DNA of 64,000 bases, taken from Allacma fusca (taxonomy: Eukaryota; Arthropoda; Collembola; Symphypleona; Sminthuridae). Position numbers and translations under genes: made by a program. Below the pieces are notes generated by a model, which did no database searches, was not told the origin of the DNA, and saw only the letters and a list, made by a program, of their open reading frames with translations. The stretch covers positions 59,189,632 to 59,253,631 of the forward strand of contig OX359246.1 in the NCBI GenBank assembly GCA_947179485.1, in the 5' to 3' direction. Numbering within the stretch: the stretch's first letter is position 1; every line of letters starts with the position of its first letter. Shown here one piece after another: positions 1 through 10,300 of the stretch.

Positions 1-1000
1 AAGAGTCCACTGAAAGACGCAGGACCTCAACTTGAGTAATCAATTCTTCAAGTTGAACCCTGTTGGGGTTTAGAACGAGGGAATTTGTCCAAGAGTCAAT
101 AAATTCTGGAACGTAATAGGGGCAAAACGTATGCATGAGTCCAAGACAGTCGCATCTCAAAGATGGACAGAGGGATAAGCCTGAGTCCTTAGTTTCATTG
201 ATGATAAATTTTTGAAAAGATGACCAATCTTCTGGAGAAGCCAGGGGAATTTTGGCCTTGATGAATTCATCAGGAGGAATTTGTATGTCCTCAACCTCAC
301 GGGGACGTCCAGTGGCCGGATTGTAGAGAAAACAATGTGGGTGGAAGTAATTATTACAATCTTCCAATGTGCATTTATCATTAACCAAACGGTTATATGG
401 ATAACGGTAAGTCTCACAGCACTGGTCAACAAAAGTGTCCAACTCTGCCTTGGTAGCGAACGGAAGAGGACCTTGCAAAGTTGACGGCGGGACAGAAAAA
501 GAAAATAATGGGATTTTAGCTTGAGTTATAGATGAAGTTGCCACGTTGTCAGAAGCATCCGTTGTGGGTACGGTAGAACCAAACGGAGGTTGCGAAATGG
601 AATGTGGCAACGCTGCAACTGGAGTAATGAGTCTTGGTTGCAGAGTAACTAGACTTGGAGCTTCCTTTTGTGTAGGAGAGCTGACAAGGGGAGAAGCGAT
701 ACTGGCATTTCTATGACCTAAGTATCCATAAAGCTCATCAGCACTACTTGAACCATTACTTGGTGTAGGCGAGGCTATGGGACGGAAATGTGTCCGTTCT
801 GAAACATTAGGGGAAACTGAGACTGACGCCTGAGGTCTGATAGTTATCGGCGGTGTCAAGCTTTTGTCGCGATGACGAGACTCCAAGCCTGAAAAGGGAG
901 GTCTTGATAAATATTGAGGAACCTCTACAAATTTTGAATTAGTCAAAATTGGTGAGTGAAGAAGGGAATGATGAGAACTATGCTGAGTGAGTCTTGGCAT
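1..1000 (-). CDS. Third ORF of retrotransposon 1, Pro/Ser/Thr-rich with a Cys/His cluster (partial)
   Basis: An uninterrupted frame of at least 333 codons starts at an ATG at 998-1000, 17 bases past the pol stop and in a different frame, and stays open to the window edge. The first two thirds are rich in Ser, Pro and Thr with no signal peptide or membrane span. The last part (about 450-80) holds clustered Cys and His residues: a CC pair, CTLEDC, a HPHC, then CPSLRCDC and a further HTFC. This could be a zinc-binding domain. By position it matches env of errantivirus-like elements, but nothing visible supports an envelope protein; it may be an accessory nucleic-acid-binding protein. Function unknown. 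The start is the first ATG of the frame; a spliced start is possible. Confidence 0.6.
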   Translation of the reverse strand, partial: MPRLTQHSSHHSLLHSPILTNSKFVEVPQYLSRPPFSGLESRHRDKSLTPPITIRPQASVSVSPNVSERTHFRPIASPTPSNGSSSADELYGYLGHRNASIASPLVSSPTQKEAPSLVTLQPRLITPVAALPHSISQPPFGSTVPTTDASDNVATSSITQAKIPLFSFSVPPSTLQGPLPFATKAELDTFVDQCCETYRYPYNRLVNDKCTLEDCNNYFHPHCFLYNPATGRPREVEDIQIPPDEFIKAKIPLASPEDWSSFQKFIINETKDSGLSLCPSLRCDCLGLMHTFCPYYVPEFIDSWTNSLVLNPNRVQLEELITQVEVLRLSVDS

Positions 1001-1016
1001 AGGTGAAGGTGAACTC

Positions 1017-2540
1017 CTAGTGGAACTGTGCCTGGAGTATGTTGGGGGCAATAGGAGAATGAGCATTCCTATTGGTAACTGGAGGAGTAATATTTCCAAG
1101 TGTCAGTATGGGCATATGTACTGCAATTGAAGACATAGAACCACGGGAAGATGAACGTGAACTGGCAGGAGGAGTAACAATCCTGGGCTGGTTCGCGTCA
1201 TCAGAAGAACAAGGAGATGATGCTGGGGAAGATGAAATGGGCGACGGTGGCGTTGAGACACGTCGTCGTCGTCTTCTCCTAGAACGGGTAGAATAAGCGG
1301 GCCCATAGGAGATAGTATGCTGAGCATATCTGGGAGGAACATAATCCATATCTCTGCAGTATCCTGCTTGTGGGGATGGAGAGCGGGATACTGGAGGAGA
1401 GATGATAATTGACATTAAAGGTGGTATGTAAGTAGAGCTGGGTACAGGCGGTGGCCCTGCAGGTGCAACTGGCTGTACTGCTATAAGTATAGGATTGTGG
1501 AAGGAAGATGTTGGAGCATATACTGAAGATGCCTGTAGTGGAGCTGCTGGAGGATGGTTCCGGATTCCATCTGACCTTGGCTGCACCGGTATATCAGTTT
1601 GTCCCATTAAAGAATTAACCGATTGGCGATTAAAAACAGGATCTTTAATTAAATGAGGGTAGTCTCGTTTCCATTCCTCTGGAGGTTGATGGAACGGCCT
1701 CATATGCTGTTGATGAACATTCCTCTTGCGAAGGTTCATGTCATCATACGCTGGAGTAATTTCATATGATAAATTACCAAGAATTTTAGTAACGATGTAG
1801 GGACCTTTGGATCGTGTATTGAGTCCTTCCAAGAGTGAGTCGACAATGACCCAGTCACCAACAGAATACGAGTGATCAATTCGGTTTTCGTTGAAGACTG
1901 CTACACGCTGTCTTTGTTTCTCTCGGGTAAGCTCAGCCGCTTTTTCAAGTGCGGCATTTAGGTCTGGACGTACGTCCGGTCGGATGACTGGGCAAACCAA
2001 ATCGGCTCGGAGGAGTGGCTGCCTACCATGAACTAGGTAGAAAGGCGAATACTTCGTCGCTTCATGTATTTTGATGTTGTGAGCGAACGCAGCTTTATGT
2101 ACTAACTCATCCCAAATTTGTTGACGATTGGGAGGTTCTAGGTACTTACGAACATAGTTTTTAATTTCTCTGTTGCTTCGCTCCACAATGCCATTGGATT
2201 GAGGCGAGTTCGGCATGAGAATCGTATGTTGAATGCCATGTTCCGCTAGAAAGGAACGGAAATGGGTTCCGGTAAAGTGAGTGCCACCATCGGTGACAAC
2301 TCTGGAAGGCCATCCATGATGGAATAAAATTTTGTCTTCTAATGCTCTTTGTGATGTTAGAGTATCAGCCCGTTTAGTAGGTACAACGGTAAGAAATCTG
2401 GACGCATAGTAAATTATGACTAATGCATAGGTATTACCTCGAGATGTTTTATTAAAGGGTCCTGTGTAGTCCAGTGCGATAGTGTCAAAAACTCTGTTTG
2501 GAGTTGGAAGAGTCTCACGATGTCCTAAGGCAAATTTATT
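1017..2540 (-). pseudogene. pol: Integrase core and C-terminal tail of retrotransposon 1 pol
   Basis: Integrase catalyses insertion of the retrotransposon cDNA. This frame is in phase with the upstream pol segments and is cut off from them only by a TGA at 2541-2543. The catalytic core is visible: LDYTGPF near 2450-2475 (first Asp), TDGGTHF near 2290 (second Asp) and the SPQSNGIVERSN block near 2170-2210 (Glu). After the core comes a region resembling the GPF/Y-type C-terminal domain (RSKGPYIVTKILG, about 1770-1815). A long Pro/Ser-rich tail follows with a run of eight arginines near 1255-1280 and ends at TAG 1017-1019. The Arg-rich, Pro/Ser-rich tail of about 200 residues is unusually long for Gypsy integrase. 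Confidence 0.85.
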
Positions 2541-3065
2541 TCAGGCATTTTCCTTTTGACACGTGGGACAAGTCTTGATGTATTTAAAAATGTCCATGTT
2601 CATACGAGGCCAGTAGTAGCGGGTTCGTATGAGTGAGCAGGTCTTATAGAAGCCTGCATGTCCAACTGCAATGTCATCATGCATGAGCCGGAGGATGTCT
2701 CGTCTAAGGGATAATGGAATGACGAGCTTGTAAGGTGATGCGGCCATATTAGCATCAATTCGGTATAAGAGTCCATGGATGAGACAGTAATGCTTTCCGA
2801 AGATGTGAGGAAATTCCGACTTGTCTCCATGCTCTTGTAATTCTTCGATTATTCGAAATAGTTTAGAATCTTCTTGTTGTTTTGAAATGAACAGTGGAAT
2901 GTTACCTCCAACTGTGTGTTGAAGAATTTTGTCCTCTTCTGCGATGTCTTGCAGAGGGGAACGTAGAATAGAATATTGGAGCGACCGGATGGGATAGCAT
3001 GATAAGCAATCGACATGGGCCATATTTGCTCCTTTTTGGTATTTGATGACAATTTCCAACTCTGC
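2541..3065 (-). pseudogene. pol: RNase H end and integrase zinc-binding domain of retrotransposon 1 pol
   Basis: This is the pol segment between the in-frame TAA at 3066-3068 and the TGA at 2541-2543. It begins with the end of the RNase H/connection region (KYQKGANMAHVDCLS, corresponding to the ADALSR region of other Gypsy elements). It ends with the HHCC zinc-binding motif of integrase: a His in LMHDD, the second His in VGHAGFYK, and the pair CPTC just before the stop. The zinc domain lies where expected, directly before the catalytic core. The stop replaces one residue only; the frame continues unchanged on both sides. A displayed start at 3059 would be TTG, so this is not an independent gene. 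Confidence 0.85.
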
Positions 3066-3068
3066 TTA

Positions 3069-3500
3069 TTCAAGAGTCCATCGGGCTAATTGTCCATGGG
3101 GGTCCTTCAAAGAATGTAGATATTGAAGAGACAGATGGTCCGTCTTTAGAAATATTTTCTTTCCATAAATGTACGGACGGAATTTACGAATAGCGATGAT
3201 AATGGCTAAAAGTTCTCTTTGATGTGTAGAGTACTTTTGCTCTTCAGTGGTTAAAGCCCTGGATGCATATTCAATGGGATATAAATTTTTGCCTGCATCA
3301 ATAGTCTGAAAAAGAATTGCTCCGACGCCAATTTGTGAGGCATCCGTATGTATATGAAGTTGTGCAGCTGGATTGTATATCTGCAGGACTGGAGCATTGA
3401 TGAGTGCATTTTTGAGTGTATTGAATGCGTTATCACATTCAATAGTCCATATGAAAGGAACATCATTTCGTCTGAGGTCTGATATGGGTTTCGCTATCTG
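3069..3500 (-). pseudogene. pol: RNase H domain of retrotransposon 1 pol
   Basis: This segment, between in-frame TAA codons at 3501-3503 and 3066-3068, reads in the same frame as the reverse transcriptase before it. It shows the TDASQIGVGAILFQ block (first catalytic Asp) near 3310-3350, the EEQKYSTHQREL block near 3205-3245, and the YIYGKKIFLKTDHLSLQYL block near 3120-3170. These are standard Ty3/Gypsy RNase H landmarks in the right order and spacing. RNase H degrades the RNA strand of the RNA/DNA hybrid during reverse transcription. Short overlapping ORFs in other frames here are shadows. Confidence 0.85.
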
Positions 3501-5633
3501 TTAATATCCTTTGATAAATTTACGGAATTGTTCCGTGAGTCCAAGGAAGCATCGGACTGCTTTGAGATTAGCTGGAATGGGGAATTTCTGAACAGCGTAT
3601 ACCTTAGAACTTGGTATGCTGATCCCATTCTTGTCTATCTGCCAACCGAGATAGCGGATGGAATTATATCCAAAGAAACATTTATGAATATTAAATCTTA
3701 ATCCATAGCCTTGGCATCTCAAAAGGACGAGTTCAAGCCGGGTCATTAATTCTTCAAAGGTACCGGCGAATACCAAGACATCGTCGACGTATACAAGGAC
3801 GAGTGTATATTTTAGGTTGCCTAAAATATCATCCATCATGCTCTGGAATTCGGCTGGGGCATTCATGTAGCCAAAGGGAAGCCGATTAAATTCAAATTTG
3901 CCATCCGGAGTAGTGAATGCAAATTTTTGTCGATCCTGGGGATGAACTTCTCGTTGGAGGAAGCCTTGCAATGCGTCCATGAGGATGAACCAACGAGCCC
4001 CGTGGAGTCGGTCAAGTTGTTGTTGAATTTTGGGAAGGGGCCATGTGTTTTGGGCGGCAACCTTTTCATTAATCCAACGTAAGTCTATGCAAAACCTATG
4101 ATCACCATTAGGCTTTCTGATGAGAATTATAGGTGAATTCCATGGAGATGTGGAAGGGGAAATAACTCCTACGGCTAGCATTTGGTCAGTCGTCTGTTTC
4201 ATGATGCCATGCTCGAAGTCTGAAACACGATATTGAGCCTTATAAACAGGAGGGGAATCACCTGTGTCGACAACTACATACTTGTAGTGGAGCCTTCCGA
4301 GTTCATGTTCATCTCGGGCAAAACAATCTCTGAAATAATTAATTTTATTCAGCATGATGTTCCTTTGAGCCGGGGTCATTTGCGGGCCAAAGTTCAATTC
4401 TGATGCTGAAAAATTAGTCAAAGTCGGTTGATGGTATGTCGGTTCCATATGTCCGACTCTGGGAGGATAAGGGTAAGAATCTGGAGGGGTTTTGTTCGGA
4501 TCTGGAGAAATTATTTCTTCTCCATCAAAAGGGTCGTATGAAGCAATGTTCCGTAGCGTAGGGAGAGTCATCATACGATTATGGGGATTAAATATGCATA
4601 GAAATGCTTGTCGATTTCTAACCTCAACAATAGGAGTTCCCATTGAAAGTCCTCGGATTTTTCTTGTATCCGGAAAAATGACTGCAGGACCGGTGTTATC
4701 CTCTCTGAATTTAATACAGATGGGTTCAAAAGTCTTAGCAGGAATCTCGTATTGACGAAAGGTAAAACAGGTAAGTCGTCGTATTGAAGGGGACGAGACT
4801 GATTGTGAATGTTGAGTAGAGTCCGTGTGCATAGAAGCATCATAGGAAGTATGAGTAGATGGATGTGTCTGTTGATCATTACGGGAGACGGGTTGTAAAT
4901 AGTAACTCCGTCGACCAAATTGTAGGGTGGCACGATGATAATCCAGGAAGGCAATTCCAACGATGAGAAGATTGGAGACTCGAGGAATCACGGCAAAATC
5001 AAAAGAATGAAATTGATTATCAACTTCATAAAATAATGTTGCAGTCTGAGAATAGTAGACAGTCGAATTTTGAACAAATTTTCCGACTGCTCTGCGTGTA
5101 TGAGTACGCACATGAATAGCTTGAGGAGTCACCTTGAGTAATTCATGTACGAGGGCAGGAGAAATAGCAGATAGACCTGCACCACAATCAAAAAGTCCTG
5201 TGATGTATTTCTCAAAGTTGAGTAATTTAAGAGAGCATAGAAAATCATATGAAGGAGTTTCTTTAGCTTGCATCAAGTCGAATTCCTTAGTTAAAGTTGA
5301 AGGACAAGGATGAGGAGCTGAATTGTGAACAGATCGGGACTCTGTTTCATTATGCCTGATTTGATGAGTAGAATGAAATGGAGAATTGATATGATGAGAA
5401 TTCAAAGGTATGGAACTCTGAGGTTCGGATACCGGAGGTACCGTAGGAGGTACGTAATGATTAGAAATGGGTTGAGAAAAATTAGTTGCATCCGGAACTG
5501 AATTAGCTGTTAACGGATGTGATTGTTGTCTATGAAGAAAATTTTGATATAATGAAAATGGATGTTTTGAATTATGAAAGGATTCTGATTTGGGAGGAAT
5601 AGAGTGTTGAGTGTGCTGATCCCGAGTCAGCAC
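3501..5633 (-). pseudogene. pol: Protease and reverse transcriptase part of retrotransposon 1 pol
   Basis: A 710-codon open segment. It is entered from gag by -1 frameshifting, since the codon at 5631-5633 is GTG, not ATG. The first ~110 residues are a His/Ser/Pro-rich linker. The aspartic protease follows with FDCGAG instead of the common D(T/S)GA, then the conserved hydrophobic NLLIVGIAFLD block. The reverse transcriptase follows with FCIDLRWIN, the first catalytic Asp in MDALQGF, the LPFGYMNAPAEFQ block and the YVDD box near 3765-3795. The RT thumb end (FLGLTEQFRKFIKGY) runs straight into a TAA at 3501-3503, with the frame open again immediately after. One nonsense change therefore separates RT from RNase H. 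Confidence 0.9.
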
Positions 5634-5648
5634 ACCGACTCGTTTCCC
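5611..5648 (-). promoter_or_regulatory. -1 ribosomal frameshift signal at the gag/pol junction
   Basis: On the minus strand the slippery heptamer GGGAAAC (5642-5648) lies in the correct phase (TCG GGA AAC in gag). A 6-nt spacer (GAGTCG) follows, then a perfect 9-bp hairpin: GTGTGCTGA (5627-5635), a 7-nt loop (5620-5626) and TCAGCACAC (5611-5619). The gag stop TGA sits inside the 5' arm of the stem. Slipping back one base at the heptamer enters exactly the pol frame. Heptamer, spacer length and stem all fit the standard -1 frameshifting layout of retroviruses and many Gypsy elements. Confidence 0.85.
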
Positions 5649-6967
5649 GAGTATGGAGATGAACTTCGAGGCGGTTGAGGACGCTCATTCGGAGGAACAA
5701 CCGCCGGAGCCGGTCTGGGTGCATACAGGAGCGCCCGAATATCCTGGACGGCTTTCTGAAGATCACGTAAAGACGGCTCTGTATCTGGACGTTGAGCATC
5801 ATTAATGGGAGGAGATGGCGCTTGCTGCTGATTACGGGCAGGCTGCCAATTGCTCTGGAATTGAAAATTCCTGGGTTGTCGATTATCACCATTCCGAGGA
5901 TGCTGAAAGTTGCCTCGAGGTTGATTTTGGACTTGGTTCTGAGGCACCCCTGGACGGTCGCCACGAGGGAAATTCCGTTGGGGTTGCTGATGTTGTTGCT
6001 GAGGATTTTGCGGAGCCACGGGTTGCGTGGTAGGCAAAATCGGTGGTAATCCATCACGAATGCGGAAGCATGTGGCAGCTGAATGGCCACGATTATTGCA
6101 ATATTGACACATTAACGGTGTAAGATTTTTGATGGGAATCTCAGGTGCAATATTTGACGACACTGAGTAAGGAGTCCCTTCCTTCTTCTTGGAATTCGGA
6201 GATGAGGCATCATTAGATGCAAGGAAATGACCTTTCTTGGTCTCGACCGAAATGACTTCTTTCAGTCGGGCTTCAAATTCGGGAACGGATCTGTTCTGTT
6301 CACCGGAAAAATGAATGCGGAGTTCCGCTGGTAATTTGCGCCGAAGGCGTTCTACAATTTGAATACTAGAATAGGTAGGTTCAATTTTATAAAGGAGTTT
6401 GGATAATTTAGTAACAAACTCATGAGAAGACATTCCTGGTTTAAGGAAAAAATCTTCATAGTCATCAAGGGCATCCCGACACTGGACGATATCATCGTAC
6501 TGTCGGAGAAAAGCTTCATGGAAATAATGCCAAATTTGGTCAGGAGGTTCTTTCTTCTCTAGCTTCTTGCGAAGTTAGGGATGAACTGTAGCGAACCAAT
6601 CCTTGACATCTGGATGGGATTTGGCTTCAAAGAAAAAATGAAAGACGTGGAGAAAATAATCGAAGGGTAATTTTAAATAATCTCGTTGGGTGTCAAGATT
6701 TTGAATATAATCCTTAGCGTTGTCTGTCCCATTATAAGGAGATACTCGAGTTTTGAATTTCTTGAAATTGTCCTCGTGCTGGTCTGGGGTAGAACGACCT
6801 AACAACTTGAGGCTGGTAATGACTGTTTTAAGGGAGTCAACCTGTTTTTGCAAATCAAGATGAGCATCAGTCTGAATCTGAATTTCGGCATTTTTAGCGT
6901 CTAATTGATTTTGATAATCTGATTCAAGTTGGGCAATTTTTGCTTGAAGTTCTTCAATGGTAGCCAT
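5627..6967 (-). pseudogene. gag: Gag of retrotransposon 1, with one in-frame stop
   Basis: Gag is the structural protein that packages the element RNA. The frame starts at ATG 6967 and ends at TGA 5627-5629, about 446 codons, broken once by TAA at 6575-6577 (after residue 130). The N-terminus is a predicted coiled coil (heptad-like ELQAKIAQLESDY). The middle has the capsid-like features of Gypsy gag. A CCHC zinc knuckle, CQYCNNRGHSAATC (CX2CX4HX4C), lies near 6070-6115, followed by a Gln/Pro/Asn-rich basic tail. Both halves are in the same frame, so the break is a single nonsense change. The last codons carry the frameshift signal into pol. Confidence 0.88.
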
Positions 6968-7162
6968 TTGGAACGCAAGATGTGATGATTGATGAGGGAA
7001 ATATGATCAGAAATAATGAGGCCAAAGGCAGAGAGAAATAATGAATTTGGACTATACCGGAAAAGCAGGTAAGTAGTTCTCTTCGTTAAGGGTCAAAGTT
7101 AGGCCTTCATCAGCAAAAATGAGTGGACGGACGGAAACGGCAACGGAAGACCAAGAATCCGG

Positions 7163-7180
7163 GAGGTATCTGCTCCACCA
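7163..7180 (-). other. Candidate primer binding site of retrotransposon 1
   Basis: On the minus strand the bases TGGTGGAGCAGATACCTC begin two bases after the putative LTR end. They start with TGG, the complement of a tRNA 3'-CCA, as a tRNA primer binding site should. I could not match it to a specific tRNA. Confidence 0.45.
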
Positions 7181-7182
7181 GG

Positions 7183-7686
7183 AATTAAAGGTTCCACCTA
7201 AACGTAAGGTCGAAGGTAGCAGGACCAGATGAAGAAAAGCCGATGGAAGTTTGAAAAAGCCGGATCAATTTTTGGCAGTGGAAAAATAATGGATGTAATG
7301 AGTAGAACACCGGATGTAGGAACGAACAGGAAAGTCCACCATGAGTAACGTATATCCAGTGATAAGGCCGAGAATCACGAAGCGTGAATAACGTGTTTAA
7401 TTTAGGAAACGCGGTAAAAACACAAGGAGTCCGCAGAATGTAATGTTTATAGAAACGGCACTGCACAAGTTGCAGCAGGTATAAAGTCAAAAATAACCGC
7501 GTGGAATGAGATGAAATATGGAAGAGTCACTCCACATTGTAACAAGTTCGAAATTATGAGCAGAGTAGGGGAACACGCGTGGAAATGAAAGTTAAGTAAG
7601 AAGAAAAGCACCGGAATTAGGAAGGAACCGCAACCTCCACCATTGTAACAAGTGGGCTGTTGGGGGGAATGTGAACCTAGTTAACT
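7183..7686 (-). repeat. Candidate 5' LTR of retrotransposon 1
   Basis: The minus-strand sequence starts AGTTAAC (7680-7686) and ends TTTAATT (7183-7189), a terminus pattern like that of errantiviruses, and is followed after CC by a primer-binding-like TGG. A CTATAAAC box lies near 7443-7450. The partner LTR is outside the window, so the boundaries are inferred. A TGTTACAATG sequence occurs at 7641-7650 and again in near-identical form at about 7532-7541, so a shorter TG-start LTR is the alternative. Confidence 0.5.
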
Positions 7687-7960
7687 ATGAGTTCTGGGAC
7701 CGATCTAGTAAGTATGTAGCTCAGGGGAGACTATGAGCGGTGATTCCGGGATGCTAATGTAGTATGATATTGTACACTTGTAATATATATTCAAGGTAGG
7801 TTTATTAATAGTAATTGGTAGATGTTAACAAGGGAACGGTTGAACCAGAACTGACGAGTCTGGATCAGAGCTAGACTTCAGTAGCTAGCGAAAAGGGTAA
7901 GAATGTGAGTGAGAGAGTAATCTAATCTATAAAGGTATTTATGTAAATCTATATGTTCTA

Positions 7961-8284
7961 ACGCATAAGCTCAATACGCATTATCAGATAAACGTATAAG
8001 GTATCTAAACGCATAAGCTCAATACGCATTATCAGATAAACGTATAAGGTATCTAAACGCATAAGCTCAAAACGCATTATCAGATAAACGTATAAGGTAT
8101 CTAAACGCATAAGCTCAATACGCATTATCAGATAAACGTATAAGGTATCTAAACGTATAATCATCTATATGTATAAAGTATCTAAACGCATAATCGTCTA
8201 AACGTATAGGGTATCTAAACGCATAATCATCTAAACGTATAGGGTATCTAAACGTATAATCATCTATACGTATAGGGTATCTAA
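7961..8284. repeat. Two-block minisatellite (48-bp x4, then 33-bp x4)
   Basis: Four 48-bp units start at 7961, 8009, 8057 and 8105, each containing ACGCATAAGCTCAATACGCA and ending GGTATCTAA. They pass directly into four 33-bp units starting at 8153, 8186, 8219 and 8252. The two units share the ACG(C/T)ATAA start and GTATCTAA end, so the 33-mer looks like a 48-mer with an internal deletion. Two repetitive minus-strand ORFs here are translations of the array, not genes. Confidence 0.93.
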
Positions 8285-8520
8285 ACGCATAAGGTTTAGT
8301 ACATGTAAGGTACATGTAAATATTGACATTCGTTTGAATAAGGCGGGTATTTTAATTCAGGGATCAAAACAATATTTAGCGTTCTACACATTCCCTTGCA
8401 GCAGCATCGTCGTTAAAGAGATCAAATTGTGTATTAAACCCACGTCTACATGCTTTCAATAAAAGAAATCTATAATAATATATTATAATAATAGTCCACG
8501 TGCAGGCAATGTGTACACAC

Positions 8521-9392
8521 TAGGGTTGGTCATACCGATATAACGATACGATATTATCGTTAATATCGTCCACTTTGGAGGAACGATATGCTACGATAAT
8601 TCTCGTATATTTCACACGATATATCGGGCTACTTTAATATCGTTCTAAAAAGGTAGAATAGTCAGAAATTGCATACTGTGACCATCTGACGTATTTCATG
8701 CCCTAGAAAGTGTCATCTGAATCGGAAGGAGTGGTCAAAACCGTTCAATTCAGTTCAGTAAAAATTAATTCATTTTATTTCAGTTCAAATTTTTGAATTT
8801 AACTGAATCTAAAACAACGGTTTCTGCATGTAAACTTAAAGAATACGCTTTCTAGACACGAAAGCAGTATTTTCCAACCGCACAACAGAAGGAAGTTAAA
8901 CTAAGGGTACAGATCGTTACTTTTAGGATCTGGAGAGCTTGTAAACGGTAAATCTGTTGCTGAAATTTTTGGGGCAGAATGAATCGTTTGAACTTTCAAG
9001 GAAAATGATTCAATTTAATTCAATGTTATGAACTGAATCAATCGATTCAGTTTCATCTTGAATTAAATCGAAAAATTAGTGAATTGAATTGAACTGAACC
9101 GAAAATTTCCAATTCAGAATTGGATTAGTCCGAGCACTAGAAGGAATGGTTAAACAGATATTTGGAAAAATGAATAAGTGAAATTTAAGCATTATTTCGG
9201 CTTATTTATATTGCTTATGTAACTTTTAATAAATTAAATACTTATTGAACACTTTTACTGCTTAATTTCATTATTATTTCAATTTATATTGTATATCGTT
9301 TTTATCGTTCTACCATATCGTTATCGGGATTATTTTTGTGAACGATAACGATATTAACGATATTTCGAAAGGTAACGATATGACCAACCCTA
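8521..9392. mobile_element. hAT-type non-autonomous element with 8-bp TSD
   Basis: The ends are inverted: TAGGGTTGGTCAT at 8521 and ATGACCAACCCTA ending 9392. The element is flanked by perfect direct repeats GTACACAC (8513-8520 and 9393-9400). The 8-bp TSD is the hAT signature. Both ends carry many copies of an (A)CGATAT(T/A)A(C) motif in subterminal position. No transposase ORF. A further element seems nested at about 8731-9139. Confidence 0.88.
8731..9139. mobile_element. Probable nested hAT-like MITE (TAGTGGTC family)
   Basis: The left side reads GTGGTCAAAACCGTTCAATT and the right side CAATTCAGAATTGG...GAGCACTA. This resembles the ends of the element at 59157-60034 (TAGTGGTCCCAATC... with internal CAATTC/GAATTG repeats). 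GAAGGA precedes it and GAAGGAAT follows, which could be a decayed TSD. The left terminal bases are degraded, so the assignment is tentative. Confidence 0.5.
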
Positions 9393-9400
9393 GTACACAC

Positions 9401-10300
9401 AAGTCCTCTAACTCTCATAGCCCCAAGTAGCATTCTAACATTCAGTCGCCACTTACAATCAGTCGTGTAGAATCCATCCGTTAGTCATTAGACCCTATCA
9501 GTCTCAGTCCTATTAAAAGTCCCTAGCAAAAATCTCAGTCATTGCAATATGTATTTCGTATACATTTAAGGCCAGAAGATTACCACGTGTAGAGCATATT
9601 CTGATGGTCTAATAGGATGTTTACGTACAAATGCCAACAATGGCATGTTCAGACAACATTTTATTTTTATTGTTTCTGGGACAACACTACAACAACAGAT
9701 TGAATCAAATCAACTTAAAAACAATATTCGTATTTGCATTCTAGAAATCAGGACTTTACGCCTACTCGTCAGTGCATCAGGTGTGCCTATCTCAAATCAG
9801 GACAGTCCTGATGAAAGGACAATGGGCGCCCTACAGCAAAGTGTGGAGAAATTTTGTCTCTAGAGACCCTGAGGAATATCCAAAGATGGGTGAGGTTCTT
9901 ATCGCCTGTTTTACCATCGCAGATCTGACCGTTCTAAAAATATCCTGAGCCATTGGGTTCGTATTGAATTTCATTGATACTCATATGAGCTTAATATAAA
10001 AATGTCAAGTCAAATATTGGGGCTGCAGGACTCAAAATTGTTGGACGATATTTAAATACAGCGAAAATTATTGTTTAACCCTGTGAGGGTGGTCACTGCT
10101 TTGCAACACCCTTTTTACACAACCTTAAAATTTGTGCATAAATTCATTCTAAACAGGGCCCCCGACTTATTAACCAATGGATACTTACTAGAAAATTATA
10201 ACAAAAACTCCAAAACAAAATATAAATTGTTCCTGGTGGTGCAGAACATATTCAATGAAGTCTAAATGGTAATAACTTGGATTTTTGCAGGAGGATCATT
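9401..10300. other. No recognised gene
   Basis: Only short ORFs are present (72 and 64 codons), with no recognisable domain, no tandem repeat and no clear inverted ends. I see nothing to annotate. Confidence 0.5.

Larger units (their letters stand above)
1..7686 (-). mobile_element. Ty3/Gypsy-type LTR retrotransposon 1, partial (runs off left edge)
   Basis: Reading on the minus strand from right to left: LTR (7183-7686), primer binding site, gag, pol (protease, reverse transcriptase, RNase H, integrase) and a third ORF that continues past position 1. The domain order RT-RNase H-integrase is that of Ty3/Gypsy. The candidate LTR starts AGTTA and ends TAATT, a terminal pattern known from insect errantiviruses, and the extra ORF sits where those elements carry env. 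I see no glycoprotein features in the visible part. Gag and pol hold four in-frame stop codons but no frameshift other than the expected gag/pol one, so this copy is inactive but not very old. The 3' LTR lies outside the window, so LTR age and TSD cannot be checked. Confidence 0.9.

Noticed and set aside
5792-6049. Plus-strand ORFs over gag
   Set aside because: Shadows of the minus-strand gag frame, which has a zinc knuckle and the frameshift signal.
7961-8315. Repetitive minus-strand ORFs and a possible CRISPR-like array
   Set aside because: Units are directly adjacent with no unique spacers, and the ORFs are translations of the minisatellite; the organism is eukaryotic.
9645-9863. 72-codon ORF as a small gene
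   Set aside because: No domain, start context or conservation within the window to support it.
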